Source: Chitinophagales bacterium
GTDB taxonomy: Bacteria; Bacteroidota; Bacteroidia; Chitinophagales; S012-47
NCBI GenBank assembly: GCA_015487695.1
Contig: WFPF01000021.1
Coordinates: forward strand, 1 to 64,000
Length of the DNA stretch: 64,000 bases
Direction: 5' to 3'
The notes under the pieces were generated by a model. That model did no database searches and was not told the DNA's origin. It was given only the letters and a program-made list of their open reading frames with translations. This document shows positions 8,752 to 19,150 of the stretch, piece by piece. The translations under genes were made by a program, and so were the position numbers. How positions within the stretch are numbered: position 1 is the first letter of the stretch; every line of letters begins with the position of its first letter.

Positions 8752-9594
8752 TTAGTCAAGTCGTTTTATTTCCGTGGTAGATTCGGTGCTAGCAGTCATT
8801 TCCATGCCCTGCATATTCATCTCCATATCCATGGACTGGCTTGTATTCATTTCCAGCAACATGCCCGTTTTCCGCTCTACCGTCAGCTCTCCTGTCGATT
8901 CAAAATTGGAAATGGTCATTGAGACCCCGTTGCTTTCCATTTCCTGATTCTCAGGGATACTTGTGCTCATATCCAGAACAATATCATCCGTGTTGATGCT
9001 CTTGATCGTGTAGGTAATCGTAGATTCTATGCCAATAGAACCGGAAGTCTGCTTTACCGTCCAGCTCTGTCCTTCTTTCAGTTCTCCTTCGGGAAAGGCA
9101 ATGACCACGCTTTTAATAACCCCTGACGGATCGGTACCCTGCATCATGCCTCCGGCATCACCCAGATTCTCGGCTCCTTCCAGCTTGATGACATGCCCGG
9201 TGGCACTGATCCATGCGTCAAATTCTTTGTTTTTTAATTCTTCCAGCGTGTTGGCAATCATTTTTGTGTTTTGATCTGCGTTCCCTTCATTATAGGTGTT
9301 GCTGTTGTACTCAATCTTACCGCTCATCGGGTTGGATTGTGAGATCATGAGGCTGTCGTAGCTCATTTTCATATGAAATGTGGTATCCATCTTTTCAACG
9401 GTATTCAGTGCGAAGTATGTCTTCACGTTCATCTCGATATTCATGCTCATCATGGCCATGTCCATCTCCGTGTTGCTCATGTAGTGATAGACCTCCCCTA
9501 CTTTCGGATTAAACTGGAGTTTGGCTGTCGAGCCGCAGGAAGAAACAAAAAATAGGGTCAGCATACCCGTAAGTGCAATAATCCATTTTCTCAT
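8752..9594 (-). CDS. DUF6263-like lipoprotein (paralogue of 6833..7693)
   Basis: Lipobox LFFVSSCGS; shared motifs such as NPMSGKIEYNS versus NPMTGAVEYDS, and AFPEGELKEGQSWT versus VFPEEAVGRGDSWT. Confidence 0.6.
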   Translation of the reverse strand: MRKWIIALTGMLTLFFVSSCGSTAKLQFNPKVGEVYHYMSNTEMDMAMMSMNIEMNVKTYFALNTVEKMDTTFHMKMSYDSLMISQSNPMSGKIEYNSNTYNEGNADQNTKMIANTLEELKNKEFDAWISATGHVIKLEGAENLGDAGGMMQGTDPSGVIKSVVIAFPEGELKEGQSWTVKQTSGSIGIESTITYTIKSINTDDIVLDMSTSIPENQEMESNGVSMTISNFESTGELTVERKTGMLLEMNTSQSMDMEMNMQGMEMTASTESTTEIKRLD

Positions 9595-9773
9595 AGAACA
9601 ATAGGTTTAAAAGGTGTTGATTTAGAACTTCAGGTTTTTCATTATCACCTGCTTATATATCTCTTTGCCGTGCAGGTTCGATTGAAGGCACTAAATTAAG
9701 GAATCCCGTCACGCTTTATTTTATATCGACCGCAAAAAAGCCGGGCAGCTGGCAAAATGAGTAAATTTGCAGC

Positions 9774-10820
9774 ATGGCAGAAGAAAGCAAAAAAGAAAAA
9801 AGAACGGAGATTGCCGAATACGGTGAATTCGGTTTGATTGAACACCTGACCAAAAATGCCGTGCTGCGCAACAAAAGCAGCATCAGGGGTGTGGGCGATG
9901 ATGCTGCTGTGATAGCAGCCGGTGATAACGATGTAAAAGTGGTCAGTACAGACATGCTCGTGGAGGGCATTCACTTTGACCTGAGCTACCACCCCTTGCA
10001 GCACCTGGGGTACAAGGCGGTAGTGGTCAATCTTTCAGACATCTACGCCATGAATGCCATTCCGGAACAGATCACAGTCTCGGTGGCCATATCCAACCGC
10101 TTCTCGGTGGAAGCCATGGAAATGCTCTATGAAGGCATTCTGGCTGCCTGCGACAAATACGATATAGACCTTGTGGGAGGAGACACTTCGGCCTCAAACA
10201 AGGGCTTCATCATCAACATCACAGCCATAGGCCATGCGGCAAAAGACCGGATCGTATATCGCAACGGGGCCCGCCAGGGAGACCTCATAGCAGTTAGCGG
10301 TGATCTGGGATCTGCCTTTCTGGGCCTTCAGATTCTGGAGCGGGAAAAGCAGATTTTCATGGAAAACCCTGAAATTCAACCCGATCTTGAAGGCGAAAAA
10401 TACCTTGTGGGCCGCCAGTTGCTGCCGGAAGCCCGGAGGGATATTATCGAGTACTTTGAAGACTTGAAATTCAAGCCCAATGCCATGATCGACATATCGG
10501 ACGGCCTCTCATCCGATGTCATTCATATATGCAGGCAGAGCGGGGTGGGATGCGTACTCTATGAGGAGAAATTTCCCGTATCGGAAGAGGCGCGGGCAAG
10601 GGCTATGAAATTCAATATTCCCACTTCTACGGCCGTACTCAACGGAGGAGAAGATTACGAACTGCTTTTCACCTTCCCGCCTGAATGGAAAGATAAAATC
10701 GAAAAGCATCCGGATTTTTCCATTATCGGTTACACCACAAAAGCTTCGGCCGCTTATACCCTTAAAACACCGTCAGGACAGGTGCATCCGCTGGAGGCCC
10801 AGGGCTGGAAGCATTTATAA
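9774..10820 (+). CDS. thiL: Thiamine-monophosphate kinase
   Basis: GVGDDAAVI, STDMLVEGIHFDL, AVVVNLSDIYAMNA, GGDTSASNKG and MIDISDGLSSD. Confidence 0.96.
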   Translation: MAEESKKEKRTEIAEYGEFGLIEHLTKNAVLRNKSSIRGVGDDAAVIAAGDNDVKVVSTDMLVEGIHFDLSYHPLQHLGYKAVVVNLSDIYAMNAIPEQITVSVAISNRFSVEAMEMLYEGILAACDKYDIDLVGGDTSASNKGFIINITAIGHAAKDRIVYRNGARQGDLIAVSGDLGSAFLGLQILEREKQIFMENPEIQPDLEGEKYLVGRQLLPEARRDIIEYFEDLKFKPNAMIDISDGLSSDVIHICRQSGVGCVLYEEKFPVSEEARARAMKFNIPTSTAVLNGGEDYELLFTFPPEWKDKIEKHPDFSIIGYTTKASAAYTLKTPSGQVHPLEAQGWKHL

Positions 10821-10826
10821 GCCGAA

Positions 10827-13800
10827 TCAGAGTACTTTTTCGCCCAGTCGTTTCATGCGGATGGACGCCATATCAACGAGCAAATACATGACCGGCACGA
10901 TGATGAGTGTCAGGAATGTGGCAAAGGACAATCCGAAAATGACCGTCCATGACATGGGTCCCCAGAAAATGGCACTGTCTCCGCCAAAGTAAATATCGGG
11001 CTTCAAAGCCGTCAGCAGTCCGTAGAAATCAATGTTAAATCCAATGGCCAGCGGAATCAGCCCGAGCACCGTGGTAATAGCCGTCAGCAACACGGGACGC
11101 AACCTGATTTGTCCGGCCTGAATGATGGAGTCCTTTATTTCGTGGAAGGGCAGAAGTTCTCCATCGGCCAGGCCCAGTTCTTCCCGCCTGCGTTCTCTCG
11201 ACAGTTTGATGAAGTCGATGAGCACGATGGCATTGTTTACCACAATGCCCGCCAGGGAAATGATGCCAATACCCACCATCAAAATACTGATGTCGATCTG
11301 GAAGATGGCAAAGCCCAGGAAAACCCCGATGGTACTTAGGATCACGGAAAACATGATGATCAACGGGCTGACAAAAGAGTTGAATTGTGAAACGATGACA
11401 AGGAAAATGAGGAACACGGCAATCATCATCGCTTCCTGCAGAAAAGCCATTGACTTGGCCTGCTCTTCCTGCTCTCCGGTAAATTTATATTCATATCCTT
11501 TGGGCATATCATATTCTGACAACAGCGCCTTGTACTGCGCTACAATATCATTTGCATTGTAGCCCTCTATCACATTGGAGTAAATGGTGATTACACGGTT
11601 TTGATCCTTTCGCTTGACGGTTCCCAGTGTCGAGCTGTTGTGAATCGTCACTACCGATGATATAGGCACCTGCTTAATGCGGCCCGAGGCAGGATCTCTG
11701 AATGTAATGGGCATGTTGAGCAGCGTACCCAAGCGGTAGCGCTGTTCGTCCTTCAGTCTGACATTGATGGGGTAATCGTCTTCACCGATTTTATACTTAT
11801 CAACTTCCTTTCCAAACAGGGCCGTGCGAATGGCCATCGCAATGCTTGCCGTAGACAATCCGTATCTGCGGGCCGCTTCCCGGTTGATATCTACAATTAA
11901 TTCCGGCTTATTCACTTCCACATCTGTTTTCAACTGCTCCACGCCCGGTACATTGGCCGATTCAAGAAATTGAATCATATCATCAGAAAGGCGCAGCAAT
12001 TCGGCATAGTCCTCTCCGGTCACTTCGATGCTGATGGGCTTTCCAACCGGTGGGCCCATGGCATTTTTTTCGACTGAAATGTTCTTTACTTCCGGAATAT
12101 CACGAACTGCTTCCGATATTTTTTGCATCACGAAACTTGTAGAAACATCCATGAATTTTATCCGCTCCCGGTATTCGAGAAAAGAAACCGTAACCCGGGC
12201 TTTGTTCGGTGAACTGCCCTGCTGAAAGCCCCTTGAAGGATCGCCTGTCCCCTCGCCCACCTGGGCCACCACCGCCTCGACAATCGCCTGATAGGGACGA
12301 ATCACATCATTTACCCGCTTTTCAATCTCCTTTGTGACTTTGTTCGTGTATTCAATATCGGTTCCGTCAGGCATTTCAATGAATACATTGACATAGTTCG
12401 GATTGTTATCGGGGAAAAAAGTCACTTTCGGTGTTTTCTGAATAAAAAACATGAGGGAAAAGACGAGAAGGGCAATCACACCAATAAAAAACAACACCGG
12501 GCGAATGCCCGACAATGCAAATTCCAGGGAACGGGTATACGCCTTGACCAGCCAGATCATAAAGCGCTCCTGGAAAAAGCGGGCGGCCGGCTTCAGCAAA
12601 AAGCGATATACTACTCGCAGCGTAGAGGATGCTATCAGCAGCCCTCCCATCAGGGGGGCAGCCCCGGATGCCGAAAGGAATACACCAAGAAGCAGTATAA
12701 TCATAGTCCAGATCCAAAATCGTGGAGAGCCCTTGCTGAATTTGTAATCTTCAATTTTTATGAATTTCGAAGTCAAAACCGGATTGACCACCAATCCGAC
12801 AAAGAGGGAGGAGGAAAGCACAATGATCAATGTGAGTGGTAAAAACTTGAAAAACTCACCGATCATGGATTTCCAAAAAAGCAGCGGAACGAATGCCAGC
12901 ACCGTGGTAACCGTTGAAGAAATGATAGGCATGGCCACCTCTCCGGCACCTGCTCTTGACGCCTTTGCCTTGCTATAGCCTTCGCTGTAAAGCCGGTAGA
13001 TGTTCTCTACCACAACAATTCCGTTATCTACCAACATACCAAGGGCCAGAATCAGAGAAAAGAGTACGATCATACTCAGTGTATTGCCCGTATAGTAAAG
13101 AATCGTAATTCCCAGAAACATGGACAAGGGTATGGCCGTGCCTACGATCGAGGCATTGCGGATACCCATAAAAAAGAGAAGCACCAGTACCACCAGGAGA
13201 ATTCCGGAAATAATGCTGTTTTCCAGGTTCTTCACCAGATTGACGGTAAACTTCGATTGGTCATTTGTAATGATGACATGCAAATCCTTTGGCAATACCT
13301 TTCTGCGGGCCTCTGCAATGATTTTCTTTATCGATTTGGACGCATTGATCAGATTTTCCTTGCTTTTCTTTTTAATGTCAAGGCTCACTACATTTTTTCC
13401 ATCCAAACGGGCAAAACTGGTGGGCTCCATATTTCCGAACTCCACCTGCGCTATATCGCCCAGCGTCACGATTTTCTGTTTCTCATGCTTAACGATGATC
13501 CCTTCCATCTTCCGATAGTCGCTAAACTCCCCGGTGATCCGAATGGTCCTGCGGCTGGCCACGTCACCGTCAATACTCAGGATATTTCCTCCTGAAAGGG
13601 TCACATTCTCAGAAGTAATGGCATTTTCGATGTCCTTGAAACTGACACGCAAAGCAGCCATTTTATCAAGGTCCACAATCACTTTTACTTCCTTCTCTGG
13701 CAGGCCACGGAGGTCAACTCCGGATATTTCACTCAGATTTTCGATCTCATCCTGCAAATATTCTGCATAGTGCTTCAGCTCTTCGAAACTGAAATCGCCA

Positions 13801-14261
13801 TAGAGGTTGACGTTCATCACGGGAAACTCTGAGAAGTCAAGCTCAAAAATATTCGGATCGGCCGGCAGGTCATTGGGCAGATCCTTCTTGGCCTTGTCCA
13901 CGGCATCTTTCACATCGTAAAGCCCGTCACGCGGATCGACATCATATTCGAATTCAACGACAATTGTGCTGTAATCCTGAATAGATGTGGAGGTCATCTT
14001 GCTGATGCCCGAGAGCTTTTTTATTTCCTTCTCAAGCGGTCGGGTCACCAGGTTCTCCATGTCGATGGGCGAGTTGCCCGGATAACTGACTCCGACAAAG
14101 ATGGTGGGTTGCTTTACTTCCGGAAAACTCTCTTTGGGTATGGCCGTGTATGACATCCAACCTGCGATAATGATGATAAAAAGCATCACAAATACACTGG
14201 TTGAATTCTTGAGCGCCAGATTGGAGAGCCAGAATTCTTTTATTCTTTCCTTTTTCGTCAT
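10827..14261 (-). CDS. Efflux RND transporter permease (AcrB/HAE1 type)
   Basis: 1144 aa RND architecture: TM1, two large periplasmic loops, GMLVDNGIVVVENIYR and GIVVNNAIVLIDF motifs. Confidence 0.96.
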   Translation of the reverse strand: MTKKERIKEFWLSNLALKNSTSVFVMLFIIIIAGWMSYTAIPKESFPEVKQPTIFVGVSYPGNSPIDMENLVTRPLEKEIKKLSGISKMTSTSIQDYSTIVVEFEYDVDPRDGLYDVKDAVDKAKKDLPNDLPADPNIFELDFSEFPVMNVNLYGDFSFEELKHYAEYLQDEIENLSEISGVDLRGLPEKEVKVIVDLDKMAALRVSFKDIENAITSENVTLSGGNILSIDGDVASRRTIRITGEFSDYRKMEGIIVKHEKQKIVTLGDIAQVEFGNMEPTSFARLDGKNVVSLDIKKKSKENLINASKSIKKIIAEARRKVLPKDLHVIITNDQSKFTVNLVKNLENSIISGILLVVLVLLFFMGIRNASIVGTAIPLSMFLGITILYYTGNTLSMIVLFSLILALGMLVDNGIVVVENIYRLYSEGYSKAKASRAGAGEVAMPIISSTVTTVLAFVPLLFWKSMIGEFFKFLPLTLIIVLSSSLFVGLVVNPVLTSKFIKIEDYKFSKGSPRFWIWTMIILLLGVFLSASGAAPLMGGLLIASSTLRVVYRFLLKPAARFFQERFMIWLVKAYTRSLEFALSGIRPVLFFIGVIALLVFSLMFFIQKTPKVTFFPDNNPNYVNVFIEMPDGTDIEYTNKVTKEIEKRVNDVIRPYQAIVEAVVAQVGEGTGDPSRGFQQGSSPNKARVTVSFLEYRERIKFMDVSTSFVMQKISEAVRDIPEVKNISVEKNAMGPPVGKPISIEVTGEDYAELLRLSDDMIQFLESANVPGVEQLKTDVEVNKPELIVDINREAARRYGLSTASIAMAIRTALFGKEVDKYKIGEDDYPINVRLKDEQRYRLGTLLNMPITFRDPASGRIKQVPISSVVTIHNSSTLGTVKRKDQNRVITIYSNVIEGYNANDIVAQYKALLSEYDMPKGYEYKFTGEQEEQAKSMAFLQEAMMIAVFLIFLVIVSQFNSFVSPLIIMFSVILSTIGVFLGFAIFQIDISILMVGIGIISLAGIVVNNAIVLIDFIKLSRERRREELGLADGELLPFHEIKDSIIQAGQIRLRPVLLTAITTVLGLIPLAIGFNIDFYGLLTALKPDIYFGGDSAIFWGPMSWTVIFGLSFATFLTLIIVPVMYLLVDMASIRMKRLGEKVL

Positions 14262-14272
14262 TGCTTCAGGTT

Positions 14273-15436
14273 TTAGTAAAGCGGTTTAATTTTTTCTCCT
14301 TCGCTTACCTTGTCATAGCCTTCCACTATCAGAAGGGTACCGGGTTCGATTCCTTCTTTTACCAGTGAATGTTTCTCATCACTGTATTCCAGCTTTACCA
14401 TTTCCTTATGTGCTGTGGTGTCTCCGTTGTGTATGCGCACCGTGTAGAGATAACTACCTTCTTCCTGAAAAAAGACAACCCGGGTCGGCACAACCAGTGC
14501 CTCTTTTTGCCTGAAATCGAAGAGGCGGATATTGGCCAGCAGATTGGGCTTTAGTTCTCCATTCGGATTGTGAATTTTAACAATCACCTTAAAGGTTCGG
14601 TTGTCTTTGTCGATGGCCTGCCCCACCGCGTCAATGGTTGTATGGATCTGCAAGCCGATTACCGGGAAATCAACGAGCACCGAGTCGCCTTTTCTGAATT
14701 TCCCGACATAGCGCTCAGATACTTCGCCCACCACTTTAATATCGGCTACGTTGATCACCGTCAGAAGCGGAAAACCCGGAGAAAGCATTTCACCGGCTTT
14801 TACCATTAAGTCGTCCACCATTCCCGTAATTGGCGATTTGATAATGTATTTATCAAGCTGAGCCCTTAGCGTGGCCATTCTTTTTTCCAGTGATTCTTTC
14901 GCATTCTTCGCCTGCAGATACTGCATTTCCGAGCCGATGCCCTGCTCCCAGAGCCGTGATTGCTTTTCGAATGTCTGGGCTGCCAGCTCATAGGCTGTTG
15001 AAAGCTCATCCAATTGCCTCCGCACCATTTTATCATCGATGCGGGCCAGTTCTTGACCCTTCACCACTTTGTCACCCACCTCTACATAAAGGGCAATAAT
15101 TTGGCCCGGAACCTCCGAGCTGATTTTGACATAGTCATCGCTTTCCACATTGCCCGGTATCTGAATGAAATGCTTAAAATCCTGTTTGCCTATCTCCTTT
15201 ACCCTGACAGTAACGGCTGCCTTGCCTTCACCTTCTTCCGCAGACATATTGTCTATCTCTTCTTCCAGCGCTCTGACCTTCTGCTTGATCTCTATCAATT
15301 CCTTTTGGTACTGAGCCAGTTGCTTTTTCTTGTCTTCGAGCGTCCGGGGTTCCTTGCTTTGTTTGCAGGCACCCAGCCCCAGCAGAAAGAGAAGGGACAA
15401 TAAAGTAAGAGTTGCTTTTATTTTCATTTTGCTCAT
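14273..15436 (-). CDS. Efflux RND transporter periplasmic adaptor (MFP)
   Basis: Lipobox LLGLGACK, coiled coil, lipoyl-like half motifs and barrel; operonic with RND and TolC. Confidence 0.95.
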   Translation of the reverse strand: MSKMKIKATLTLLSLLFLLGLGACKQSKEPRTLEDKKKQLAQYQKELIEIKQKVRALEEEIDNMSAEEGEGKAAVTVRVKEIGKQDFKHFIQIPGNVESDDYVKISSEVPGQIIALYVEVGDKVVKGQELARIDDKMVRRQLDELSTAYELAAQTFEKQSRLWEQGIGSEMQYLQAKNAKESLEKRMATLRAQLDKYIIKSPITGMVDDLMVKAGEMLSPGFPLLTVINVADIKVVGEVSERYVGKFRKGDSVLVDFPVIGLQIHTTIDAVGQAIDKDNRTFKVIVKIHNPNGELKPNLLANIRLFDFRQKEALVVPTRVVFFQEEGSYLYTVRIHNGDTTAHKEMVKLEYSDEKHSLVKEGIEPGTLLIVEGYDKVSEGEKIKPLY

Positions 15437-16761
15437 TTTATTTCAAGTAACTTTTCAAGTTCGACTTTGGCCAGCAACAAGCGGTAGAGGGCATTGATGT
15501 AATTGCTGCTGCTGTTAAAATAGGTACTGCGGGCATTGTCTACTTCAAGACTTGAACCCACACCTTCCTCATATTTTTTTACACTGATATCAAATATCTT
15601 TTTGGCCAGCTCCATATTGCTGCGGGCATTATCCAGTTGCTCACTGGCGTTCAGATATTCAGCTTTGCGCTGCTCTATCTGCATTTTATACGCTTCGGCC
15701 GCCTGGTCCCGCTTGTTAATCATTTGCCGCTGACTGATTTCTTCCTTTTGAATACCGGAACGCTTGCGGAAGCTGTCCCAAATCGGGATATTCAATGAAA
15801 CCCCCCAAACCGCTGTCTCATACCAGGGCTGGTTCTTATCAAAAAAGTTGAACTCATTGCGCTGTGCATTCTCCGAAGCAGAGATAAAAAGATCCGCCTG
15901 GGGCAGGTAGCCCGCTTTCAGGTTTTTTATATTCAGTCCGGTCAGCGAAATGCTTTGATTGAGAATATCGTTCTGCAGGGTATGTTCAAAATTGGCCGGA
16001 CTTTCGACCAGCGTTAGATCTGTAGAAACGAAGGCGGAAATGCTGTCACTTAATACAATTTCATCTTCGTACGGATAGCCCATCTGAAACTTTAAGAGCC
16101 CAAGTGATAGTTTTTCCTGCCGCTTCAAGGTTTCCAGTTGCTGTCGCAGCGTACTGAGTGACAAATAGAGCCGATCTACTTCTATTTCCTCAATAAAACC
16201 TTCGTCAAACATTGCTTTGCTTTCACGATAGATGTCCTCCAGTGTCCTCAGGTTTTGCTCCAGTATCTCTATGTTTTTTCGTGTAATCAGAACTCCGTAA
16301 TAGGCCTTGGCAACACTTGCCCTAACCTCAAACTTGGAGGCCTCATATTGCTTCTTCGAAAGGTCCTTGTACATTTCAGCCGCCTTCAACCCCACGAAAT
16401 AGTTTCCGTTGAAGATCATTTGGCTACCGTTGATGCTGGCGTTGAGATTATTGCTCGTGCCAAATTGTACTTCCGCAAATTCTCCGGGTTTACCTCCAAA
16501 GAATTCGGCCGGTATCAAACTTACCGGCAAGGCCAGGAAGTTCTGATACTTCACTTGTGCACTGATTTGCGGCAGCCCCGAGGCCAGTTGTTTTTTTACA
16601 TCCTGCGATGCTTTGCCTACTTCATAATAAGCATCTTTCATCTCCCTGTTATGCTCATAGGCATAAGTTACAGCCTCGTCAAGAGTGAATGTTTTATCCT
16701 GCGCCAGCAGCAGCACGGAGGCCAAAAGGCCTATCAGGGTAAAGGCAACTTTAATCCTCAT
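15433..16761 (-). CDS. TolC family outer membrane protein
   Basis: Signal peptide, LDEAVTYAYEHNREMKDA, repeated TolC helical halves. Confidence 0.95.
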   Translation of the reverse strand: MRIKVAFTLIGLLASVLLLAQDKTFTLDEAVTYAYEHNREMKDAYYEVGKASQDVKKQLASGLPQISAQVKYQNFLALPVSLIPAEFFGGKPGEFAEVQFGTSNNLNASINGSQMIFNGNYFVGLKAAEMYKDLSKKQYEASKFEVRASVAKAYYGVLITRKNIEILEQNLRTLEDIYRESKAMFDEGFIEEIEVDRLYLSLSTLRQQLETLKRQEKLSLGLLKFQMGYPYEDEIVLSDSISAFVSTDLTLVESPANFEHTLQNDILNQSISLTGLNIKNLKAGYLPQADLFISASENAQRNEFNFFDKNQPWYETAVWGVSLNIPIWDSFRKRSGIQKEEISQRQMINKRDQAAEAYKMQIEQRKAEYLNASEQLDNARSNMELAKKIFDISVKKYEEGVGSSLEVDNARSTYFNSSSNYINALYRLLLAKVELEKLLEIK

Positions 16762-17347
16762 AGTTGTATTTTTTATTCAGGTACTTTCGCCCGCTCTCCG
16801 AAACAATCGCATACAGTTGCAGTTTTATAATCTCATCATATACAGTCGTAATATCATGCCCAAGCTTTTTAAATACAGACGGGTCGCTGTAAACATCAAC
16901 TTTTGCCAGCTGATGAAAAGCTACCACTTCAGGTATAAGGTTCTTTCTGAAAAGGCCCTCCTCCATCCCGCGCCTGATCTTTTTCACAAGATGATTGGTG
17001 AGAAAGCCATCAATGTGCTCTTTAAAAATCATCCAGCCTTTGGGATAATATTTTTTCAAATCAAAAAGAATAGAAGAATGGAAGTCCCGCTGTAATTTGA
17101 TGTGGTCATTTGCAATAGCCAGCCAGCATTCTATCGCATTTTCTGATTGACGTTCTGCCTTTTCAATTAATTCCTGTGCTTTTTTCAGGTGGTGCGATAC
17201 GACTTTATAAATCAGATCTTCCTTGCTACCGAATTTTTCGTACACGGTTTTCTTTGATATCCCCAGTTCACGGGCAATATCATCCATGGTCACGCTTTTG
17301 AGACCATATTTCAAGAAAAGATGTGAGACTTGTTCTATGCTGTTCAC
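16751..17347 (-). CDS. TetR/AcrR family transcriptional regulator
   Basis: N-terminal HTH ITMDDIARELGISKKTVYEKFGSKEDL; first gene of the efflux operon. Confidence 0.93.
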   Translation of the reverse strand: MNSIEQVSHLFLKYGLKSVTMDDIARELGISKKTVYEKFGSKEDLIYKVVSHHLKKAQELIEKAERQSENAIECWLAIANDHIKLQRDFHSSILFDLKKYYPKGWMIFKEHIDGFLTNHLVKKIRRGMEEGLFRKNLIPEVVAFHQLAKVDVYSDPSVFKKLGHDITTVYDEIIKLQLYAIVSESGRKYLNKKYNYED

Positions 17348-17362
17348 GCTGAAAGTTGAGCA

Positions 17363-17415
17363 GCAAATTTATAAACAGGAAACTCAGGAAACTATTAAAA
17401 CCAGCAAAGTTTCCT
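17363..17415 (-). promoter_or_regulatory. Promoter/operator of the TetR-TolC-MFP-RND operon
   Basis: Minus-strand -7 box TAAATTTG (17370-17363). Two adjacent copies of CAGGAAACT (17375-17383, 17384-17392) and an inverted copy AGTTTCCTG (17407-17415). Confidence 0.6.
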
Positions 17416-17442
17416 GCGGTTAACGTTTATTAACAGGAGAGG

Positions 17443-18219
17443 CTAAAGGCTGCGCTTTCGGACTACCTGTACGGACAGCACAAAAAAGATAAGCGCATAA
17501 AAAACAGCCAGGATCATGTATTCATTCCAGGCTTCATTCTGAAGCTGCAAATCCATTCCGGAGACCAAATCCGCATAGGGGGTAGAAATCAGATTGCTTA
17601 ATGTCTTGGACGGGAAATACCTGGTGAAATCAGCATCAATACTCAGGCGCAATATGGCCTCCATAAATACTGCATATGCCAGAAAGAACATTGTCGCTAT
17701 AGCTGTTTTGCGGAAAAGATAGGCAATAAAAGCAGCCATAGACATAAGTCCGAATGCATGCAGAAAATAGCTCAGCATAAAACCAATATTCTTAAATATC
17801 AAAGCACTCGTAATCGTCACGCTATTGGCCCATCCCATCAGCAATCCGACAAAGAACATAAATACAGTCGCACCCAGGGCAATTACAATAAGAAGAAGGT
17901 ACTTGGATATAACCAATTGTGTACGGCTCAACCCGTCTATCAGGTTTTGCTTGGCCGTACCAAAGGAAAATTCATTCCCAATTAATAAGATCATTACAAT
18001 CCCAAGTCCAAGATTTAAGAACTTTCCTATGAAAGCCACATTTTGCCATACATACGGAAATTTGAGTGTTTCCTGTCCAAATATTTGAAACGGTCCGAAA
18101 CTAAAATTATGAAGGGACAAAAACAACGTTGTTGCGGCCAGGAAATAGCCAAGCATCAGTATCTTAAATGCGGCATATCCCGATACCTTCAAATACTCTA
18201 TTTGCAATAATTTCCTCAT
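17443..18219 (-). CDS. ABC transporter permease (ABC-2 type)
   Basis: Six hydrophobic segments; start overlaps the stop of an ABC ATPase gene. Confidence 0.85.
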   Translation of the reverse strand: MRKLLQIEYLKVSGYAAFKILMLGYFLAATTLFLSLHNFSFGPFQIFGQETLKFPYVWQNVAFIGKFLNLGLGIVMILLIGNEFSFGTAKQNLIDGLSRTQLVISKYLLLIVIALGATVFMFFVGLLMGWANSVTITSALIFKNIGFMLSYFLHAFGLMSMAAFIAYLFRKTAIATMFFLAYAVFMEAILRLSIDADFTRYFPSKTLSNLISTPYADLVSGMDLQLQNEAWNEYMILAVFYALIFFVLSVQVVRKRSL

Positions 18220-19103
18220 TGATTGGTCAGTTCCAGGAATTGTTCTTCCAGTGTTTTTCTTCTTTCCCGCAAATGTGTCAAATAGATGCCCTGCTCAGCA
18301 AGTATACGATTAATCTCCTGAGGAGATTTTTTCGTTTCCACAACCAGCATCGAATTCAGACTTTGAATGATTCTCAACCCGTCCTGATCTTCAAGTATTT
18401 TTAAAAGATCCATTTCGCTTCCGGCTGATAGTTCAATCACTCTAACTCTATCCAGCTCCGATCCCCTCAGCGTTCGCAATTCCAATAATTTTCCATTTTT
18501 CATTACTGCTACATCCGTACATACCTTTTCAACTTCATCAAGCAGGTGGCTGGCCAAAATGATGGTTTTACCATTTGTAGCAATATCCCTGATCAAGCTT
18601 CTGATATCCGCTATTCCGTTGGGGTCCAAACCATTGGTCGGTTCATCCAGTATCAAAACATCAGGATCTGAGACAAGTGATGCAGCAATAGCAAGCCGTT
18701 GTTTCATGCCTGTGCTAAATCCCTTTACCTTCGAATTTCTTCTTTGAAAAAGCCCTACCTGTTTCAATACATCATTAATTCTGTTTTCGCCCTTTTCTTT
18801 AATCCTACAAGTAATTTCCAAATTCTTTACCGCTGACAAATAGGGATAAAAGTTCGGTTTTTCAAGTAAAGTACCAATGCGCTTTCTTGCCATTGTAACG
18901 GGAACACCTCCAAACCATTCGTATTGACCCGCATCCGCCTTTACCACATCCAATATCATGCTGAGCGTTGTCGTTTTACCGCTTCCGTTAGGACCCAACA
19001 ATCCAAGTACCTGGCCGTGAAAGACAGTGAGTGACAATTCCCTTACTGCTTTAATTCTTCCGTAACTTTTACTGAGATTTGTAATTTTGAGCACTTCCCG
19101 CAT
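18216..19103 (-). CDS. ABC transporter ATP-binding protein
   Basis: Walker A GPNGSGKTTT, signature FSTGMKQRLAIA, Walker B VLILDEPTNGLDP. Confidence 0.96.
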   Translation of the reverse strand: MREVLKITNLSKSYGRIKAVRELSLTVFHGQVLGLLGPNGSGKTTTLSMILDVVKADAGQYEWFGGVPVTMARKRIGTLLEKPNFYPYLSAVKNLEITCRIKEKGENRINDVLKQVGLFQRRNSKVKGFSTGMKQRLAIAASLVSDPDVLILDEPTNGLDPNGIADIRSLIRDIATNGKTIILASHLLDEVEKVCTDVAVMKNGKLLELRTLRGSELDRVRVIELSAGSEMDLLKILEDQDGLRIIQSLNSMLVVETKKSPQEINRILAEQGIYLTHLRERRKTLEEQFLELTNQ

Positions 19104-19150
19104 GATCTTATAAAAGTAATCAATCAGATTTTCTTAATAATAGATTTAAC

